64,000 nucleotides of DNA from Chryseobacterium sp. Leaf405 (GTDB lineage: Bacteria; Bacteroidota; Bacteroidia; Flavobacteriales; Weeksellaceae), in assembly GCF_001425355.1 (NCBI RefSeq), contig NZ_LMQN01000017.1, forward strand, positions 109,668 to 173,667. The letters run 5' to 3'. Under the pieces are notes generated by a model, which saw only the letters and a program-made list of their open reading frames with translations, made no database searches and had not been told where the DNA came from. Both the position numbers and the translations under genes were made by a program. The first letter of the stretch is position 1. Each line of letters begins with the position of its first letter. This document shows positions 35,434 through 44,334 of the stretch, in pieces.

Positions 35434-35463
35434 CAAATATACGACTTTTTCTTAAAAATGCAA
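35434..35463 (-). promoter_or_regulatory. rimP-nusA-infB promoter, TTG-19-TATATTTG
   Basis: On the minus strand TTTTG (TTG at 35461-35463) is 19 bases upstream of TATATTTG (35434-35441). This is the best-formed promoter in the window and would give a leader of about 75 bases before rimP. Confidence 0.65.
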
Positions 35464-35537
35464 AACATCTTATTATCAAGCGAGTAAGTTAATTTTTATT
35501 TACATTAAATTAAAGACTGTAATGATGGTATTTTTAC

Positions 35538-35545
35538 TATTTTTG
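35538..35545 (+). promoter_or_regulatory. Putative -7 box (TATTTTTG) for ugd
   Basis: An exact TAnnTTTG match 25 bases before the TTG start of ugd. It lies inside the N-terminal extension that an ATG at 35522 would give, which argues against that start. Confidence 0.45.
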
Positions 35546-35569
35546 TCACTTAATTTAAAAACATACATT

Positions 35570-36883
35570 TTGAATATAACGATTGTAGGAACAGGTTATG
35601 TAGGTCTGGTTACAGGAACCACCCTAGCAGAACTTGGCAATTCAGTATACTGTGTAGATATTGATGAGAAAAAAGTAGAAGGTATGAAAAACGGCGTAGT
35701 TCCCATCTATGAGCCGAACCTTGAAGAGATGTTTCTGAGAAATATTCAGGCAGAAAGATTATTTTTCACGACTGATTTAAAAGAAGCATTAGACAAAAGC
35801 GAAGTGATTTATCTGGCTTTACCCACTCCTCCCGGAGAAGACGGTTCCGCAGATCTTTCTTATGTCATAAAGGTAGCAAATGATATCGGTAATATGATGA
35901 CAGATTATAAAGTTGTCGTTAACAAAAGTACTGTTCCCGTTGGTACGGCCGATAAAGTAAGAGAAGTTATTTCTTCCAAAACTCAAATTCCTTTTGACGT
36001 AGTTTCCAATCCTGAATTTCTAAGAGAAGGTTTTGCCGTTGAAGACTCTATGAATCCTGCAAGAGTGGTAGTAGGATGCAGTTCTGACACAGCAAAAGAG
36101 GTGATGGCAAAAATTTATCAGCCATTTACCAATATTGGGATTCCTATTATATTCATGGACGAAAAATCTTCTGAATTAACAAAATATGCAGCCAATTCAT
36201 TCTTAGCCGTAAAAATTACGTTCATGAATGAAATTGCTAACTATTGCGAAAAAGTAGGCGCAGACGTTGATAAAGTAAGACTTGGAATGGGAAGCGACGA
36301 CAGAATCGGACACAGGTTCTTATTCCCAGGAATAGGATACGGAGGAAGCTGTTTCCCTAAAGATGTGAAAGCATTAATCAACTCAGGAAAGCAGGAAAAT
36401 TTTAATTTCCAGATTTTAGAAGCGACAGAAAATGTAAATATTGCCCAAAAAGTAATCTTAGTTTCAGAAATTGAAAAATATTTCGGAGGAAACATCGAAG
36501 GAAAAACAATCGCAATGTGGGGATTAGCTTTCAAAGCAAATACAGACGACATTCGTGAAGCCTCTTCATTAGATAATATCGCTTTATTGTTAGAAAAAGG
36601 AGCAAAAATCATTGCTTACGATGCCATTGCAGAAAGTAACGTTCAAAAAACCCTAGGTGATAAAATTCAATATGCGAAAAGTATGTATGAAGCGTTAGAA
36701 AATGCAGACGCTTTATTTATCGCAACAGAATGGCCTGAATTCAAAAATCCAAATTTTGAATTAATGGCTGATAAAATGAATAATAAAGTAATTTTCGACG
36801 GAAGAAATATGTATCCGTTGGAAATTCCCGAGCAGAATGGTTTCTTTTATAAGAGTATCGGACGTAAAACAATTGTAAATTAA
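35570..36883 (+). CDS. ugd: UDP-glucose 6-dehydrogenase
   Basis: A 437-residue NAD-dependent enzyme that oxidises UDP-glucose to UDP-glucuronate. The Rossmann motif GTGYVGLVTG starts almost at the N-terminus. The catalytic Cys is in GYGGSCFPKD. PEFLREG and KSSELTKYAANSFLAVKI are typical of the UDP-Glc/GDP-Man dehydrogenase family. The start is taken as TTG 35570 because it gives the usual N-terminus, while ATG 35522 would add 16 hydrophobic residues and overlap a -7 box. It is the first gene of the polysaccharide cluster, four bases before rfbB. A different UDP-hexose substrate is possible. Confidence 0.88.
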   Translation: MNITIVGTGYVGLVTGTTLAELGNSVYCVDIDEKKVEGMKNGVVPIYEPNLEEMFLRNIQAERLFFTTDLKEALDKSEVIYLALPTPPGEDGSADLSYVIKVANDIGNMMTDYKVVVNKSTVPVGTADKVREVISSKTQIPFDVVSNPEFLREGFAVEDSMNPARVVVGCSSDTAKEVMAKIYQPFTNIGIPIIFMDEKSSELTKYAANSFLAVKITFMNEIANYCEKVGADVDKVRLGMGSDDRIGHRFLFPGIGYGGSCFPKDVKALINSGKQENFNFQILEATENVNIAQKVILVSEIEKYFGGNIEGKTIAMWGLAFKANTDDIREASSLDNIALLLEKGAKIIAYDAIAESNVQKTLGDKIQYAKSMYEALENADALFIATEWPEFKNPNFELMADKMNNKVIFDGRNMYPLEIPEQNGFFYKSIGRKTIVN

Positions 36884-36887
36884 AAAA

Positions 36888-37967
36888 ATGAAAAATATAA
36901 TCATTACAGGAGGAGCTGGTTTTATCGGCTCGCATGTTGTAAGAGAATTTGTAAAAAACAATCCTGATTCTACGATCATCAATCTTGATGCGCTTACGTA
37001 TGCAGGAAATCTTGAAAACCTTAAGGACATTGAAAATGAGCCTAATTATGTTTTTGAAAAAGCAGACATTACAAAGCCCGAGGAATTAAGAAAAGTTTTC
37101 GAAAAATATAACCCAGATGCTGTAGTACACCTGGCGGCAGAAAGTCATGTAGACAGAAGCATCACAGATCCGATGGCGTTCATTAATACCAATGTAAACG
37201 GAACTGCCAATCTTTTAAATCTTTGTAAAGAATTCTGGACATTAAATCCGGATCACACGCACGGAAGATTTCCAAATGAGAAAAGGACAAATTTATTTTA
37301 TCATGTTTCAACAGATGAAGTATACGGAAGTTTAGGCGAAACAGGATTTTTCTTAGAAACAACTGCTTACGATCCTCAATCACCGTATTCCGCTTCAAAA
37401 GCAGCTTCTGACCATTTGGTGAGAGCTTACGGAAATACATATGGAATGCCGTTTATCGTTTCAAACTGTTCAAACAATTATGGTCCGAATCACTTCCCTG
37501 AAAAACTAATCCCCCTTTGTATTTCAAATATTCTTAATGGAAAACCATTGCCAATCTACGGTGATGGAAAATATACAAGAGACTGGTTATTCGTAATCGA
37601 TCACGCCAAAGGAATTCATCAGATTTTTAATGAAGCTAAAACGGGAGAAACGTACAATATCGGAGGTTTCAATGAATGGCAGAATATCGATTTAGTAAAA
37701 GAATTAATTAAACAAATGGATGAAAAGCTTGGTAATCCCGCGGGTCATTCAGAAAAATTAATTACTTATGTGAAAGACAGACCGGGTCATGATAAGCGAT
37801 ATGCTATTGATGCGACTAAGCTAAACTCAGAACTTGGATGGAAACCATCTGTGACTTTTGAAGAAGGTTTAGCACAAACCATCGATTGGTACCTGGCAAA
37901 TAAAGAATGGCTGGAGCACGTTACGAGTGGTGACTACCAGAAATATTACGAGAAGCAATATAACTAA
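36888..37967 (+). CDS. rfbB: dTDP-glucose 4,6-dehydratase
   Basis: A 359-residue extended short-chain dehydrogenase that converts dTDP-glucose to dTDP-4-keto-6-deoxyglucose. The NAD motif GGAGFIGSHVV, the active-site region STDEVYGSLGE, and the YxxxK pair in SPYSASKAASDHLV are present. NNYGPNHFPEKLIPL and GDGKYTRDWLFV are characteristic of RmlB. It feeds the 3-amino-sugar branch encoded downstream, since rmlC and rmlD are not found in the window. Confidence 0.96.
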   Translation: MKNIIITGGAGFIGSHVVREFVKNNPDSTIINLDALTYAGNLENLKDIENEPNYVFEKADITKPEELRKVFEKYNPDAVVHLAAESHVDRSITDPMAFINTNVNGTANLLNLCKEFWTLNPDHTHGRFPNEKRTNLFYHVSTDEVYGSLGETGFFLETTAYDPQSPYSASKAASDHLVRAYGNTYGMPFIVSNCSNNYGPNHFPEKLIPLCISNILNGKPLPIYGDGKYTRDWLFVIDHAKGIHQIFNEAKTGETYNIGGFNEWQNIDLVKELIKQMDEKLGNPAGHSEKLITYVKDRPGHDKRYAIDATKLNSELGWKPSVTFEEGLAQTIDWYLANKEWLEHVTSGDYQKYYEKQYN

Positions 37968-37970
37968 AAG

Positions 37971-38432
37971 ATGAAATCCGTTTTATTTTTCTTCTTCATG
38001 CTTTTTTCAACACTGGGATATTCTCAGGGGCGAATTGCACCACCGGCAACGTCAAATCTTTCAAAACAAAAATTGATTGACGAACTTATAGAAGTTGCCC
38101 ATTATAAGGAATCTGTGCTGAATTATTCAAAATTTTATCTCGAACTTAAAATGTTTGATTATAATGTTGAGCCTCCAAAACAACTCCTTACAGAAGAAGA
38201 AGCAAAATCTATCATCCGTAATTTTAATTTCGGTGGTTTAAAAACTTCATTCTACAGTGTATTTTCATTTATTTCAGAAGAAAATTTGAAAGAATTAATC
38301 ATTTTTTACAAAAATATAGGAGGTAAGCTCTCAAATAATAATTCGATATTTTTAATGAGTCCGACATTGGATTTAAATATTAAAAACCAGCTGGATTACG
38401 CTATAGAAAATCTCAAAAAACAACAAAAATGA
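37971..38432 (+). CDS. Small exported protein of unknown function between rfbB and rfbA
   Basis: A 153-residue protein with a signal peptide ([20 protein letters not shown]). The mature part is mostly helical and contains the repeated idea of a DUF2059-like small helical bundle ([46 protein letters not shown]), but I would not assign that family firmly. It starts three bases after rfbB and overlaps rfbA by four bases (ATGA). An exported protein inserted between two cytoplasmic dTDP-sugar genes is unusual. Confidence 0.72.
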   Translation: MKSVLFFFFMLFSTLGYSQGRIAPPATSNLSKQKLIDELIEVAHYKESVLNYSKFYLELKMFDYNVEPPKQLLTEEEAKSIIRNFNFGGLKTSFYSVFSFISEENLKELIIFYKNIGGKLSNNNSIFLMSPTLDLNIKNQLDYAIENLKKQQK

Positions 38433-39292
38433 AAGGAATAATATTAGCCGGAGGTTCCGGAACAAGACTTTATCCTCTTACTATCGCCGTAAGTAAGCAA
38501 TTAATGCCTGTTTACGACAAACCAATGATTTACTACCCATTGTCAACGTTATTGTTGGCGGGGATTAAAGATATTTTAATTATTACAACTCCACACGACC
38601 AGGAAGGTTTCATCAAATTATTAGGAGACGGTTCACAAATCGGTTGTAATATCGAATATATGGTTCAGCCAAGCCCGGATGGTCTGGCTCAGGCATTTAT
38701 TTTAGGAGATCAATTTATTGGAGATGATGCTGCAGCATTGGTTTTGGGTGATAATATTTTCTATGGTTCCGAAATGGGAACTTTGCTTAAAAACAAAACA
38801 AATCCGGACGGAGGTGTAGTTTTCGCTTACCACGTTTCAGATCCTGAAAGATATGGTGTTGTAGAATTTGATGATGATTTTAAGGCAGTTTCTATTGAAG
38901 AAAAACCTTTACAGCCAAAATCAAACTATGCCGTTCCCGGATTATATTTCTATGATAATGACGTTGTGGAAATTGCGAAAAATATCAAACCTTCCCCAAG
39001 AGGCGAACTTGAAATCACAGATGTGAACAACGTTTATCTTCAAAAAGGAAAACTGGAAGTTGGTGTTCTCGACAGAGGCACTGCCTGGCTGGATACAGGA
39101 ACATTTGATTCCCTTAATGATGCTTCAGAATTTGTAAGAGTAATCGAAAAAAGACAAGGCTTCAAAATTGGATGTATTGAGGAAATCGCTTTCCGAAACA
39201 AATTTATTAACGAAGAAAAATTATTAGAAACGGCAATTAAATATGGCAAAAGCGGATATGGTCAATATCTGAAACAATTAGTTAACAAATAA
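38429..39292 (+). CDS. rfbA: Glucose-1-phosphate thymidylyltransferase
   Basis: A 287-residue nucleotidyltransferase that makes dTDP-glucose from glucose 1-phosphate and dTTP. The signature [11 protein letters not shown] opens the protein. [26 protein letters not shown], and LGDNIFYG are typical of RmlA. It overlaps the preceding exported-protein gene by four bases. Together with rfbB it supplies dTDP-4-keto-6-deoxyglucose. Confidence 0.97.
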   Translation: MKGIILAGGSGTRLYPLTIAVSKQLMPVYDKPMIYYPLSTLLLAGIKDILIITTPHDQEGFIKLLGDGSQIGCNIEYMVQPSPDGLAQAFILGDQFIGDDAAALVLGDNIFYGSEMGTLLKNKTNPDGGVVFAYHVSDPERYGVVEFDDDFKAVSIEEKPLQPKSNYAVPGLYFYDNDVVEIAKNIKPSPRGELEITDVNNVYLQKGKLEVGVLDRGTAWLDTGTFDSLNDASEFVRVIEKRQGFKIGCIEEIAFRNKFINEEKLLETAIKYGKSGYGQYLKQLVNK

Positions 39293-39312
39293 TAGATTTT
39301 TTAATAAATCGT

Positions 39313-39342
39313 AAAACTATTTGCAATAAAACCAATAGTTTT
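39313..39342 (+). terminator. Weak terminator after rfbA
   Basis: AAAACTATT and AATAGTTTT form a 9-bp AT-rich stem around a 12-base loop, followed by a few T residues. It may separate the nucleotide-sugar genes from the transporter genes. Confidence 0.4.
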
Positions 39343-39440
39343 TGTTAATAATAACAAATATTAATATATTAGTTGTTATTTTCCTATTACGTATGAATAA
39401 TAATTCATAAAATTGGAAATATCAGATAATATAATTATTA

Positions 39441-39448
39441 TACATTTG
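39441..39448 (+). promoter_or_regulatory. Putative -7 box (TACATTTG) for the wzm-wzt operon
   Basis: An exact TAnnTTTG match 18 bases before the wzm-like ATG. A TTG (39413-39415) is 25 bases upstream, slightly wide. Confidence 0.45.
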
Positions 39449-39466
39449 CATTAAATTTTTACACAG

Positions 39467-40315
39467 ATGAATGAACCACAACAAAAGTGGACCGAAACGA
39501 TTGGCGCCGACCATTCCTTATTTGACCTAAAACTCAAAGAAGTATGGAGATATAAAGATCTTGTTTACATGTTTGTAAAAAGAGATTTTGTATCAAGTTT
39601 TAAGCAAACAATCTTAGGACCAATTTGGTTTTTTATTAATCCCATTTTAACGACAATTGTTTATTTAATTGTTTTCGGAAGAATTGCTAAACTTCCGACA
39701 GACGGTGCTCCTCCATTACTTTTCTACCTTGCAGGAATTACACTTTGGAATTATTTCTCATCATGCCTTTTAGGAACTTCTTCTACATTCGTAGGAAATG
39801 CCAGTATTTTTGGAAAGGTATATTTCCCAAGGTTGGTTACGCCTTTATCAATTGTAATTTCCAATCTTATGCGTTTTGGAGTTCAGTTTTTATTATTCAT
39901 TATTGGCTGGGTTTATTATTTATCTAAAGGTGAAATACATCCTAATCTTTGGATTTTAGCCACCCCATTTCTTATTATTCTGATGGCACTTTTTGCTTTA
40001 GGCGTTGGGATGATTTTCTCGGCACTGACGACAAAATACAAAGATTTGAGCATGCTGTTAGGATTTGGTGTAAGTTTATATATGTATGCTACACCCGTTA
40101 TTTACCCAACTTCAGCCCTGCCCGGATTCTTTAAGAATTTATCATTTTACAATCCTTTAACAGGTATTTTTGAATGTTTCAAATATGCATGGCTAGGCGT
40201 TGGAGATTTCTCTCCGCTCATGTTGATCATCAGTACTTTTATTATTCTTATTTTGTTGGTAATCGGTACATTCATTTTCAATAAGGTGGAAAAGACATTT
40301 ATGGACACTGTTTAA
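39467..40315 (+). CDS. wzm: Polysaccharide ABC transporter permease (Wzm-like)
   Basis: A 282-residue ABC-2 type permease with about six membrane segments. Typical elements are KRDFVSSFKQTILGPIWFFINPI near the N-terminus and LTTKYKDLSMLLGFGVSLYMYATPVIYP in the middle. It would flip an undecaprenyl-linked glycan across the inner membrane together with the ATPase encoded 33 bases downstream. This points to ABC-transporter-dependent, not Wzx/Wzy, polysaccharide assembly. Confidence 0.93.
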   Translation: MNEPQQKWTETIGADHSLFDLKLKEVWRYKDLVYMFVKRDFVSSFKQTILGPIWFFINPILTTIVYLIVFGRIAKLPTDGAPPLLFYLAGITLWNYFSSCLLGTSSTFVGNASIFGKVYFPRLVTPLSIVISNLMRFGVQFLLFIIGWVYYLSKGEIHPNLWILATPFLIILMALFALGVGMIFSALTTKYKDLSMLLGFGVSLYMYATPVIYPTSALPGFFKNLSFYNPLTGIFECFKYAWLGVGDFSPLMLIISTFIILILLVIGTFIFNKVEKTFMDTV

Positions 40316-40348
40316 AAAATTTATTAATTCCCAAAATCAATTATACAA

Positions 40349-41614
40349 ATGCTGGCTCTAAAAGCAGAAAACATATCAAAACAATATCGCCTCGGTCAAG
40401 TAGGAACAGGCACTCTATCCCACGATCTCAACCGATTCTGGCATAAAGTGAGAGGAAAAGAAGATCCTTATCTTAAAATCGGTGAAACCAATGACAGAAC
40501 GAAAAAAGGGAATTCCGAATACGTTTGGTCGCTTCGTGATATTAATTTTGAAATCAAACAAGGCGATGCAATAGGTATTATCGGAAGAAACGGAGCCGGA
40601 AAATCAACTCTTTTAAAACTTTTAAGCAAAGTAACAAAACCCACCACAGGGCAAATATATACCAACGGTAGAATTGCGTCCCTTTTGGAAGTCGGAACAG
40701 GATTTCACCCAGAAATGACAGGTCGTGAAAATGTTTTTCTAAACGGCGCAATTCTGGGAATGACCCGTAAAGAGATTTCAAGAAAATTTGATGAAATTGT
40801 AGATTTTTCAGGAGTGGAACGATATATTGATACTCCTGTAAAAAGATATTCATCAGGAATGTACGTCCGTCTTGCTTTTGCAGTTGCCGCTCATCTGGAA
40901 TCTGAAATTCTGATTGTAGACGAGGTTTTAGCGGTAGGTGATGCAGATTTTCAGAAAAAATGTCTGGGAAAGATGAATGATGTTGCAAAAGGAGAAGGCA
41001 GAACCATACTTTTTGTAAGTCATAATATGACCGCTGTAAAAGAGCTTTGTAATAAAGGTATACTTTTAAGTCAGGGGACATTGGCATACGAAGGAGATAT
41101 GCTGAATACTATTATCGAATATCAAAAAAGCAGTTCAACCACAAGTCATTATCATTATAACGGCAATATTAATGAAGCTTTGGGAAATGAAAATATCAAA
41201 ATAAAAGAATTTTCTGTACAACCTATTCACGGTAATTTAATTGATATAGATTCAGGAGTTCATGTAAAGCTGGTTTTCGAGAATTACTGTCCGAACATCA
41301 CACTTGACACCACTTTTGAATTAAAAAATTATGAAGAACTGGTTATTTTCCATGTTGGATCTTTTGTTGCAGATAACAATGATTCAAAAGTGGGAGAATA
41401 TATTGTAGAATTTGATATTCCTTCCGGCTCATTGAATGCAGGAAATTATTATTTTAAATTATATTTCGGAAAAGACCAAAGCGTTCTGATGTACGGAATT
41501 GACAATATTGTAGGATTTGAAGTAGAAAATGTAAAGGTTGGAAACAAAATGCATATTTATCCGGGTGTAATAAGACCTAGTTTTGATTATAAAATTAATT
41601 TCCATGGAAAATAA
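40349..41614 (+). CDS. wzt: Polysaccharide ABC transporter ATPase with glycan-binding domain (Wzt-like)
   Basis: A 421-residue ATPase. Walker A (GRNGAGKST, near residue 77), the signature loop (KRYSSGMYVRLAFA) and Walker B (ILIVDEVLAVGD, near 187) are intact. Residues from about 265 form an extra beta-sandwich (VHVKLVFENYC, YIVEFDIPSGSLNAGNYYFKLYF). In Wzt proteins that domain recognises the non-reducing-end modification of the finished chain. That implies this glycan carries a capping group, perhaps added by a nearby modifying enzyme. The 3' end overlaps the next gene by 11 bases. Confidence 0.94.
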   Translation: MLALKAENISKQYRLGQVGTGTLSHDLNRFWHKVRGKEDPYLKIGETNDRTKKGNSEYVWSLRDINFEIKQGDAIGIIGRNGAGKSTLLKLLSKVTKPTTGQIYTNGRIASLLEVGTGFHPEMTGRENVFLNGAILGMTRKEISRKFDEIVDFSGVERYIDTPVKRYSSGMYVRLAFAVAAHLESEILIVDEVLAVGDADFQKKCLGKMNDVAKGEGRTILFVSHNMTAVKELCNKGILLSQGTLAYEGDMLNTIIEYQKSSSTTSHYHYNGNINEALGNENIKIKEFSVQPIHGNLIDIDSGVHVKLVFENYCPNITLDTTFELKNYEELVIFHVGSFVADNNDSKVGEYIVEFDIPSGSLNAGNYYFKLYFGKDQSVLMYGIDNIVGFEVENVKVGNKMHIYPGVIRPSFDYKINFHGK

Positions 41615-42008
41615 TAAAGCTCGATACATAAACCTGGATAAAATCGGTAGTTCGTCACTGGGCTTTATTACCGTTGCCGAAAATTTGAAAAATGTTCCTT
41701 TTGAAATTAAACGGGTATACTGGACGTATTATACTCCACAAGACGTCATAAGAGGAGGGCACGCACACAGGAATCTTGAACAGATCATCGTGGCTGTTTC
41801 CGGTATTATTGAATTTAATACGGAAGATAAAGAAGGAAATAAGGAAACATTTATTCTGGACAATCCGTCTACGGGCTTGTATTTGCCGAAACTGATTTGG
41901 CGTGATATAAAATTTTCTCACAATGCCGTTCTTTTATGTTTAGCTTCAGAGTTTTATACTGAAAATGACTATTTTAGAGATTATAATGATTTCAAAAAAT
42001 ATAAATAA
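41604..42008 (+). CDS. FdtA/QdtA-type cupin, dTDP-4-keto-6-deoxyglucose 3,4-ketoisomerase
   Basis: A 134-residue single-cupin enzyme. The conserved VIRGGHAHRNLEQIIVAVSG contains the His pair of the FdtA/QdtA active site. The family converts dTDP-4-keto-6-deoxyglucose to the 3-keto isomer, with galacto (FdtA) or gluco (QdtA) configuration. The sequence alone does not tell me which. ATG 41604 is chosen as the start: an upstream in-frame start lies deeper in wzt. It overlaps wzt by 11 bases and the next gene by one base. Confidence 0.88.
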   Translation: MENNKARYINLDKIGSSSLGFITVAENLKNVPFEIKRVYWTYYTPQDVIRGGHAHRNLEQIIVAVSGIIEFNTEDKEGNKETFILDNPSTGLYLPKLIWRDIKFSHNAVLLCLASEFYTENDYFRDYNDFKKYK

Positions 42009-42934
42009 TGATTTTTCATAAAGAACAAATAATAAATCCTGATAGTTTCAGACAACCTTCTTTTTTTATCAGCCCTTTTACTACTGCTGATTTAAAAAGA
42101 AATGCTGATATTGTTAAAAACAGTTCTTTCTGTGAAAAAACAGTCAGCAGCTACAACGATTTTTTCGGACAGCATGAATATTTTTTAAGTGGAAAAGAAG
42201 CCATTTTTAAAGCTCTGAGCCATTATGATCTTACAAAAGAAGATGAGGTTCTCATTCTTACTCCGTCTTCAAACCTATATGTGAGCAGCTGTGTCACAAA
42301 TGAAATTGAAAAAATATGCACTTGGTCCAGAGAAAAATCAGACAAAACTAAACTTATATTTGTAATCCATGAATTCGGAAAGATTTTTCAGGATATGGAG
42401 ACCATAAAAAATTATAATCTTCCGATTATTGAAGATTGTGCGATGAGCCTGTTTTCTAATAATGCTGATCATCATATTGGCAGTTACGGAGATTTCACCA
42501 TTTACAGTCTTCCTAAATTTTTCCCTCTACAGTTTGGTGGAATTCTGAAAATCAATAAACCAGATTATGTAGTTATTGAACATAAACCATATCATGATTA
42601 TCTTCAAAAGCTGGTCATGCATTATCTGGATGATGCCACAAATATTATAAATAAAAGAAAAGATAATTATAATTATCTACTATCTGCTTTAAGAAGATTG
42701 GGTTTTAAAAACTTTACAGAATATTCTGAATTTGAAACTCCTTCTGTCTTTATGTTTGAAAATAATGGTTTACATCTCTCAGATTTTAAAATCTTTATGC
42801 AGAAAAACGGTGTCGAATGCAGTATATTTTACGGAAAAGATGTCTTTTTTATTCCCGTACATCAAGCTTTAGGAGTATTTGAGATGGATTATATTATTAA
42901 CCTTATTGAATTTTTTATCCATGAAAATAAGTAA
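42008..42934 (+). CDS. Divergent, short DegT/DnrJ/EryC1-like aminotransferase
   Basis: A 308-residue protein that keeps parts of the DegT aminotransferase fold: LSGKEAIFKAL, LPIIEDCAMSLFS (PLP-binding Asp region), and IGSYGDFTIYSLPKFFPLQFGG where Lys would be the PLP lysine. It is about 60 residues shorter than usual, and the N-terminal substrate loop is poorly conserved. It may be a real but unusual transaminase or a non-catalytic relative. A complete DegT protein is encoded 1.4 kb downstream. Overlaps the preceding gene by one base and the next by 14. Confidence 0.68.
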   Translation: MIFHKEQIINPDSFRQPSFFISPFTTADLKRNADIVKNSSFCEKTVSSYNDFFGQHEYFLSGKEAIFKALSHYDLTKEDEVLILTPSSNLYVSSCVTNEIEKICTWSREKSDKTKLIFVIHEFGKIFQDMETIKNYNLPIIEDCAMSLFSNNADHHIGSYGDFTIYSLPKFFPLQFGGILKINKPDYVVIEHKPYHDYLQKLVMHYLDDATNIINKRKDNYNYLLSALRRLGFKNFTEYSEFETPSVFMFENNGLHLSDFKIFMQKNGVECSIFYGKDVFFIPVHQALGVFEMDYIINLIEFFIHENK

Positions 42935-43409
42935 TATTTCTTTAGGTGAAAATGTCATCATTGATCCTTCTTCATCAATAAATAATGTAAAAATTGCAGA
43001 CAATGTTAAGATTGCAAAACTTTGTAGTATTTACGGTTCAGAAAACAACCAATTGGAAATTGGAGAAAGTTCTTATGTAGGAATGTTCAGCATTCTTAAT
43101 GGTTTTAAAAAGAAACTTACCATCGGCAAGCATGTTTCGATCGCTCAAAATGTGAACATTATGACTGATTCCGGACCTAATGCAAGTGAAGAAATGCAAA
43201 AAATTTTCCCGCTGATTGAAGGCGAAATATCTATAGGCGACCACAGTTGGCTCGGAGCTAATGTCGTCATTATGCCGGGAGTACAGTTAGGTAAATTCTG
43301 CGTGGTAGCTGCCAACAGTTTTGTCAACAAAAGCTTCCCGGATTACTCGATGATTGGTGGAAATCCTGCAAAACTTATAAAAACACTTCCAAACCCCGAT
43401 GAAATTTGA
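42921..43409 (+). CDS. Hexapeptide-repeat acetyltransferase
   Basis: A 162-residue left-handed beta-helix protein of the LbetaH acyltransferase group. The repeats include IDPSSSINNVKIADNVKIAKLC, LEIGESSYVGMF, and ISIGDHSWLGANVVIMPGVQLGKFCVVAANSFV. The end GGNPAKLIK is typical. Next to the FdtA- and FdtB-like genes it is the best candidate for the N-acetyltransferase (FdtC/QdtC role) that makes a 3-acetamido sugar. ATG 42921 gives a normal N-terminus and overlaps the previous gene by 14 bases. Confidence 0.82.
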   Translation: MKISNISLGENVIIDPSSSINNVKIADNVKIAKLCSIYGSENNQLEIGESSYVGMFSILNGFKKKLTIGKHVSIAQNVNIMTDSGPNASEEMQKIFPLIEGEISIGDHSWLGANVVIMPGVQLGKFCVVAANSFVNKSFPDYSMIGGNPAKLIKTLPNPDEI

Positions 43410-44331
43410 AATCGTAAAATACAACAGTTCCCATAAAGACGAATGGAATTCATTTATATCAACTTCAAAAAGTGGCTTTTTCCTTTTTGACAGAGATTTT
43501 ATGGATTATCATTCTGACCGGTTTACAGACCATTCTCTGATTATTTTTAATCATAATAAAATCGCAGCCGTGTTTCCGGCAAATGAATTAGACAAACAGA
43601 TCGTTTCCCACGGAGGACTTACCTTTGGATCATTAATTATTTCGCATTACGCAAAAGCCAGCGAGGTTCTGAAAATCTTTAGCGAAATAAAAAAATATTA
43701 TCAGGAACAGTCTTTTGATGAAATAATTTACAAGGCAATCCCTCATATTTTTCATAAATATCCTGCGGAAGAAGATTTATATGCATTGTTCCGTCATGAA
43801 GCTTTAATTTTCAGAAGAGATATTTCATCGGTTATCGACCTCTCCAATCCGATCCGTTTTTCCGAGACCAAAAGACAGTTGGTGAGAAAATGTGAAGAAA
43901 AAGGAATTACTGTTGCTGAAACTAACCAATTTGAAGAATATTGGAGTCTGCTTGCGTCCGTTTTACAAAAATTCGATGCAAAGCCTGTACATTCCTTAAA
44001 AGAGATTACTTTACTTTCAAAAAAATTCCCGGATAATATTCGATTGTTTGAAGCAAGAAAAGACGGAAATCTTCTAGCAGGAATCGTCATTTTTGATTTT
44101 GGAAATGTAATTCATACCCAATATATGGCGGCATCGCAGGACGGAAGAAAACTAGGAGCTCTTGATTTTATTAATTATACGCTTATCAATCTGTTCGGCA
44201 ACAAAAAATACTACAGCTTTGGTATTTCTACGGAAAGCCAGGGGAAATATTTGAACGAAGGCTTGATTCAGCAGAAAGAAAACATGGGAGCCCGTGGAAT
44301 TACTTTAGATTTTTACTCCATTAAACTTTAA
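43399..44331 (+). CDS. GNAT/FemAB-like acyltransferase
   Basis: A 310-residue cytoplasmic protein that looks like a FemAB-type duplicated GNAT protein: WNSFISTSKSGFFLFDRDFMDYH near the N-terminus, SETKRQLVRKCEEKGI, and the second half RLFEARKDGNLLAGIVIFDFGNVIHTQYMAAS. Such proteins in polysaccharide clusters transfer acyl or aminoacyl groups to amino sugars. It is a rival candidate for acylating the 3-amino sugar. It overlaps the hexapeptide gene by 11 bases and precedes the aminotransferase by three. Confidence 0.72.
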   Translation: MKFEIVKYNSSHKDEWNSFISTSKSGFFLFDRDFMDYHSDRFTDHSLIIFNHNKIAAVFPANELDKQIVSHGGLTFGSLIISHYAKASEVLKIFSEIKKYYQEQSFDEIIYKAIPHIFHKYPAEEDLYALFRHEALIFRRDISSVIDLSNPIRFSETKRQLVRKCEEKGITVAETNQFEEYWSLLASVLQKFDAKPVHSLKEITLLSKKFPDNIRLFEARKDGNLLAGIVIFDFGNVIHTQYMAASQDGRKLGALDFINYTLINLFGNKKYYSFGISTESQGKYLNEGLIQQKENMGARGITLDFYSIKL

Positions 44332-44334
44332 ATT

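Noticed and set aside
35522..35569. ATG 35522 as the start of ugd
   Set aside because: It adds 16 hydrophobic residues before a Rossmann fold that normally starts at the N-terminus, and the stretch contains a -7 promoter box.
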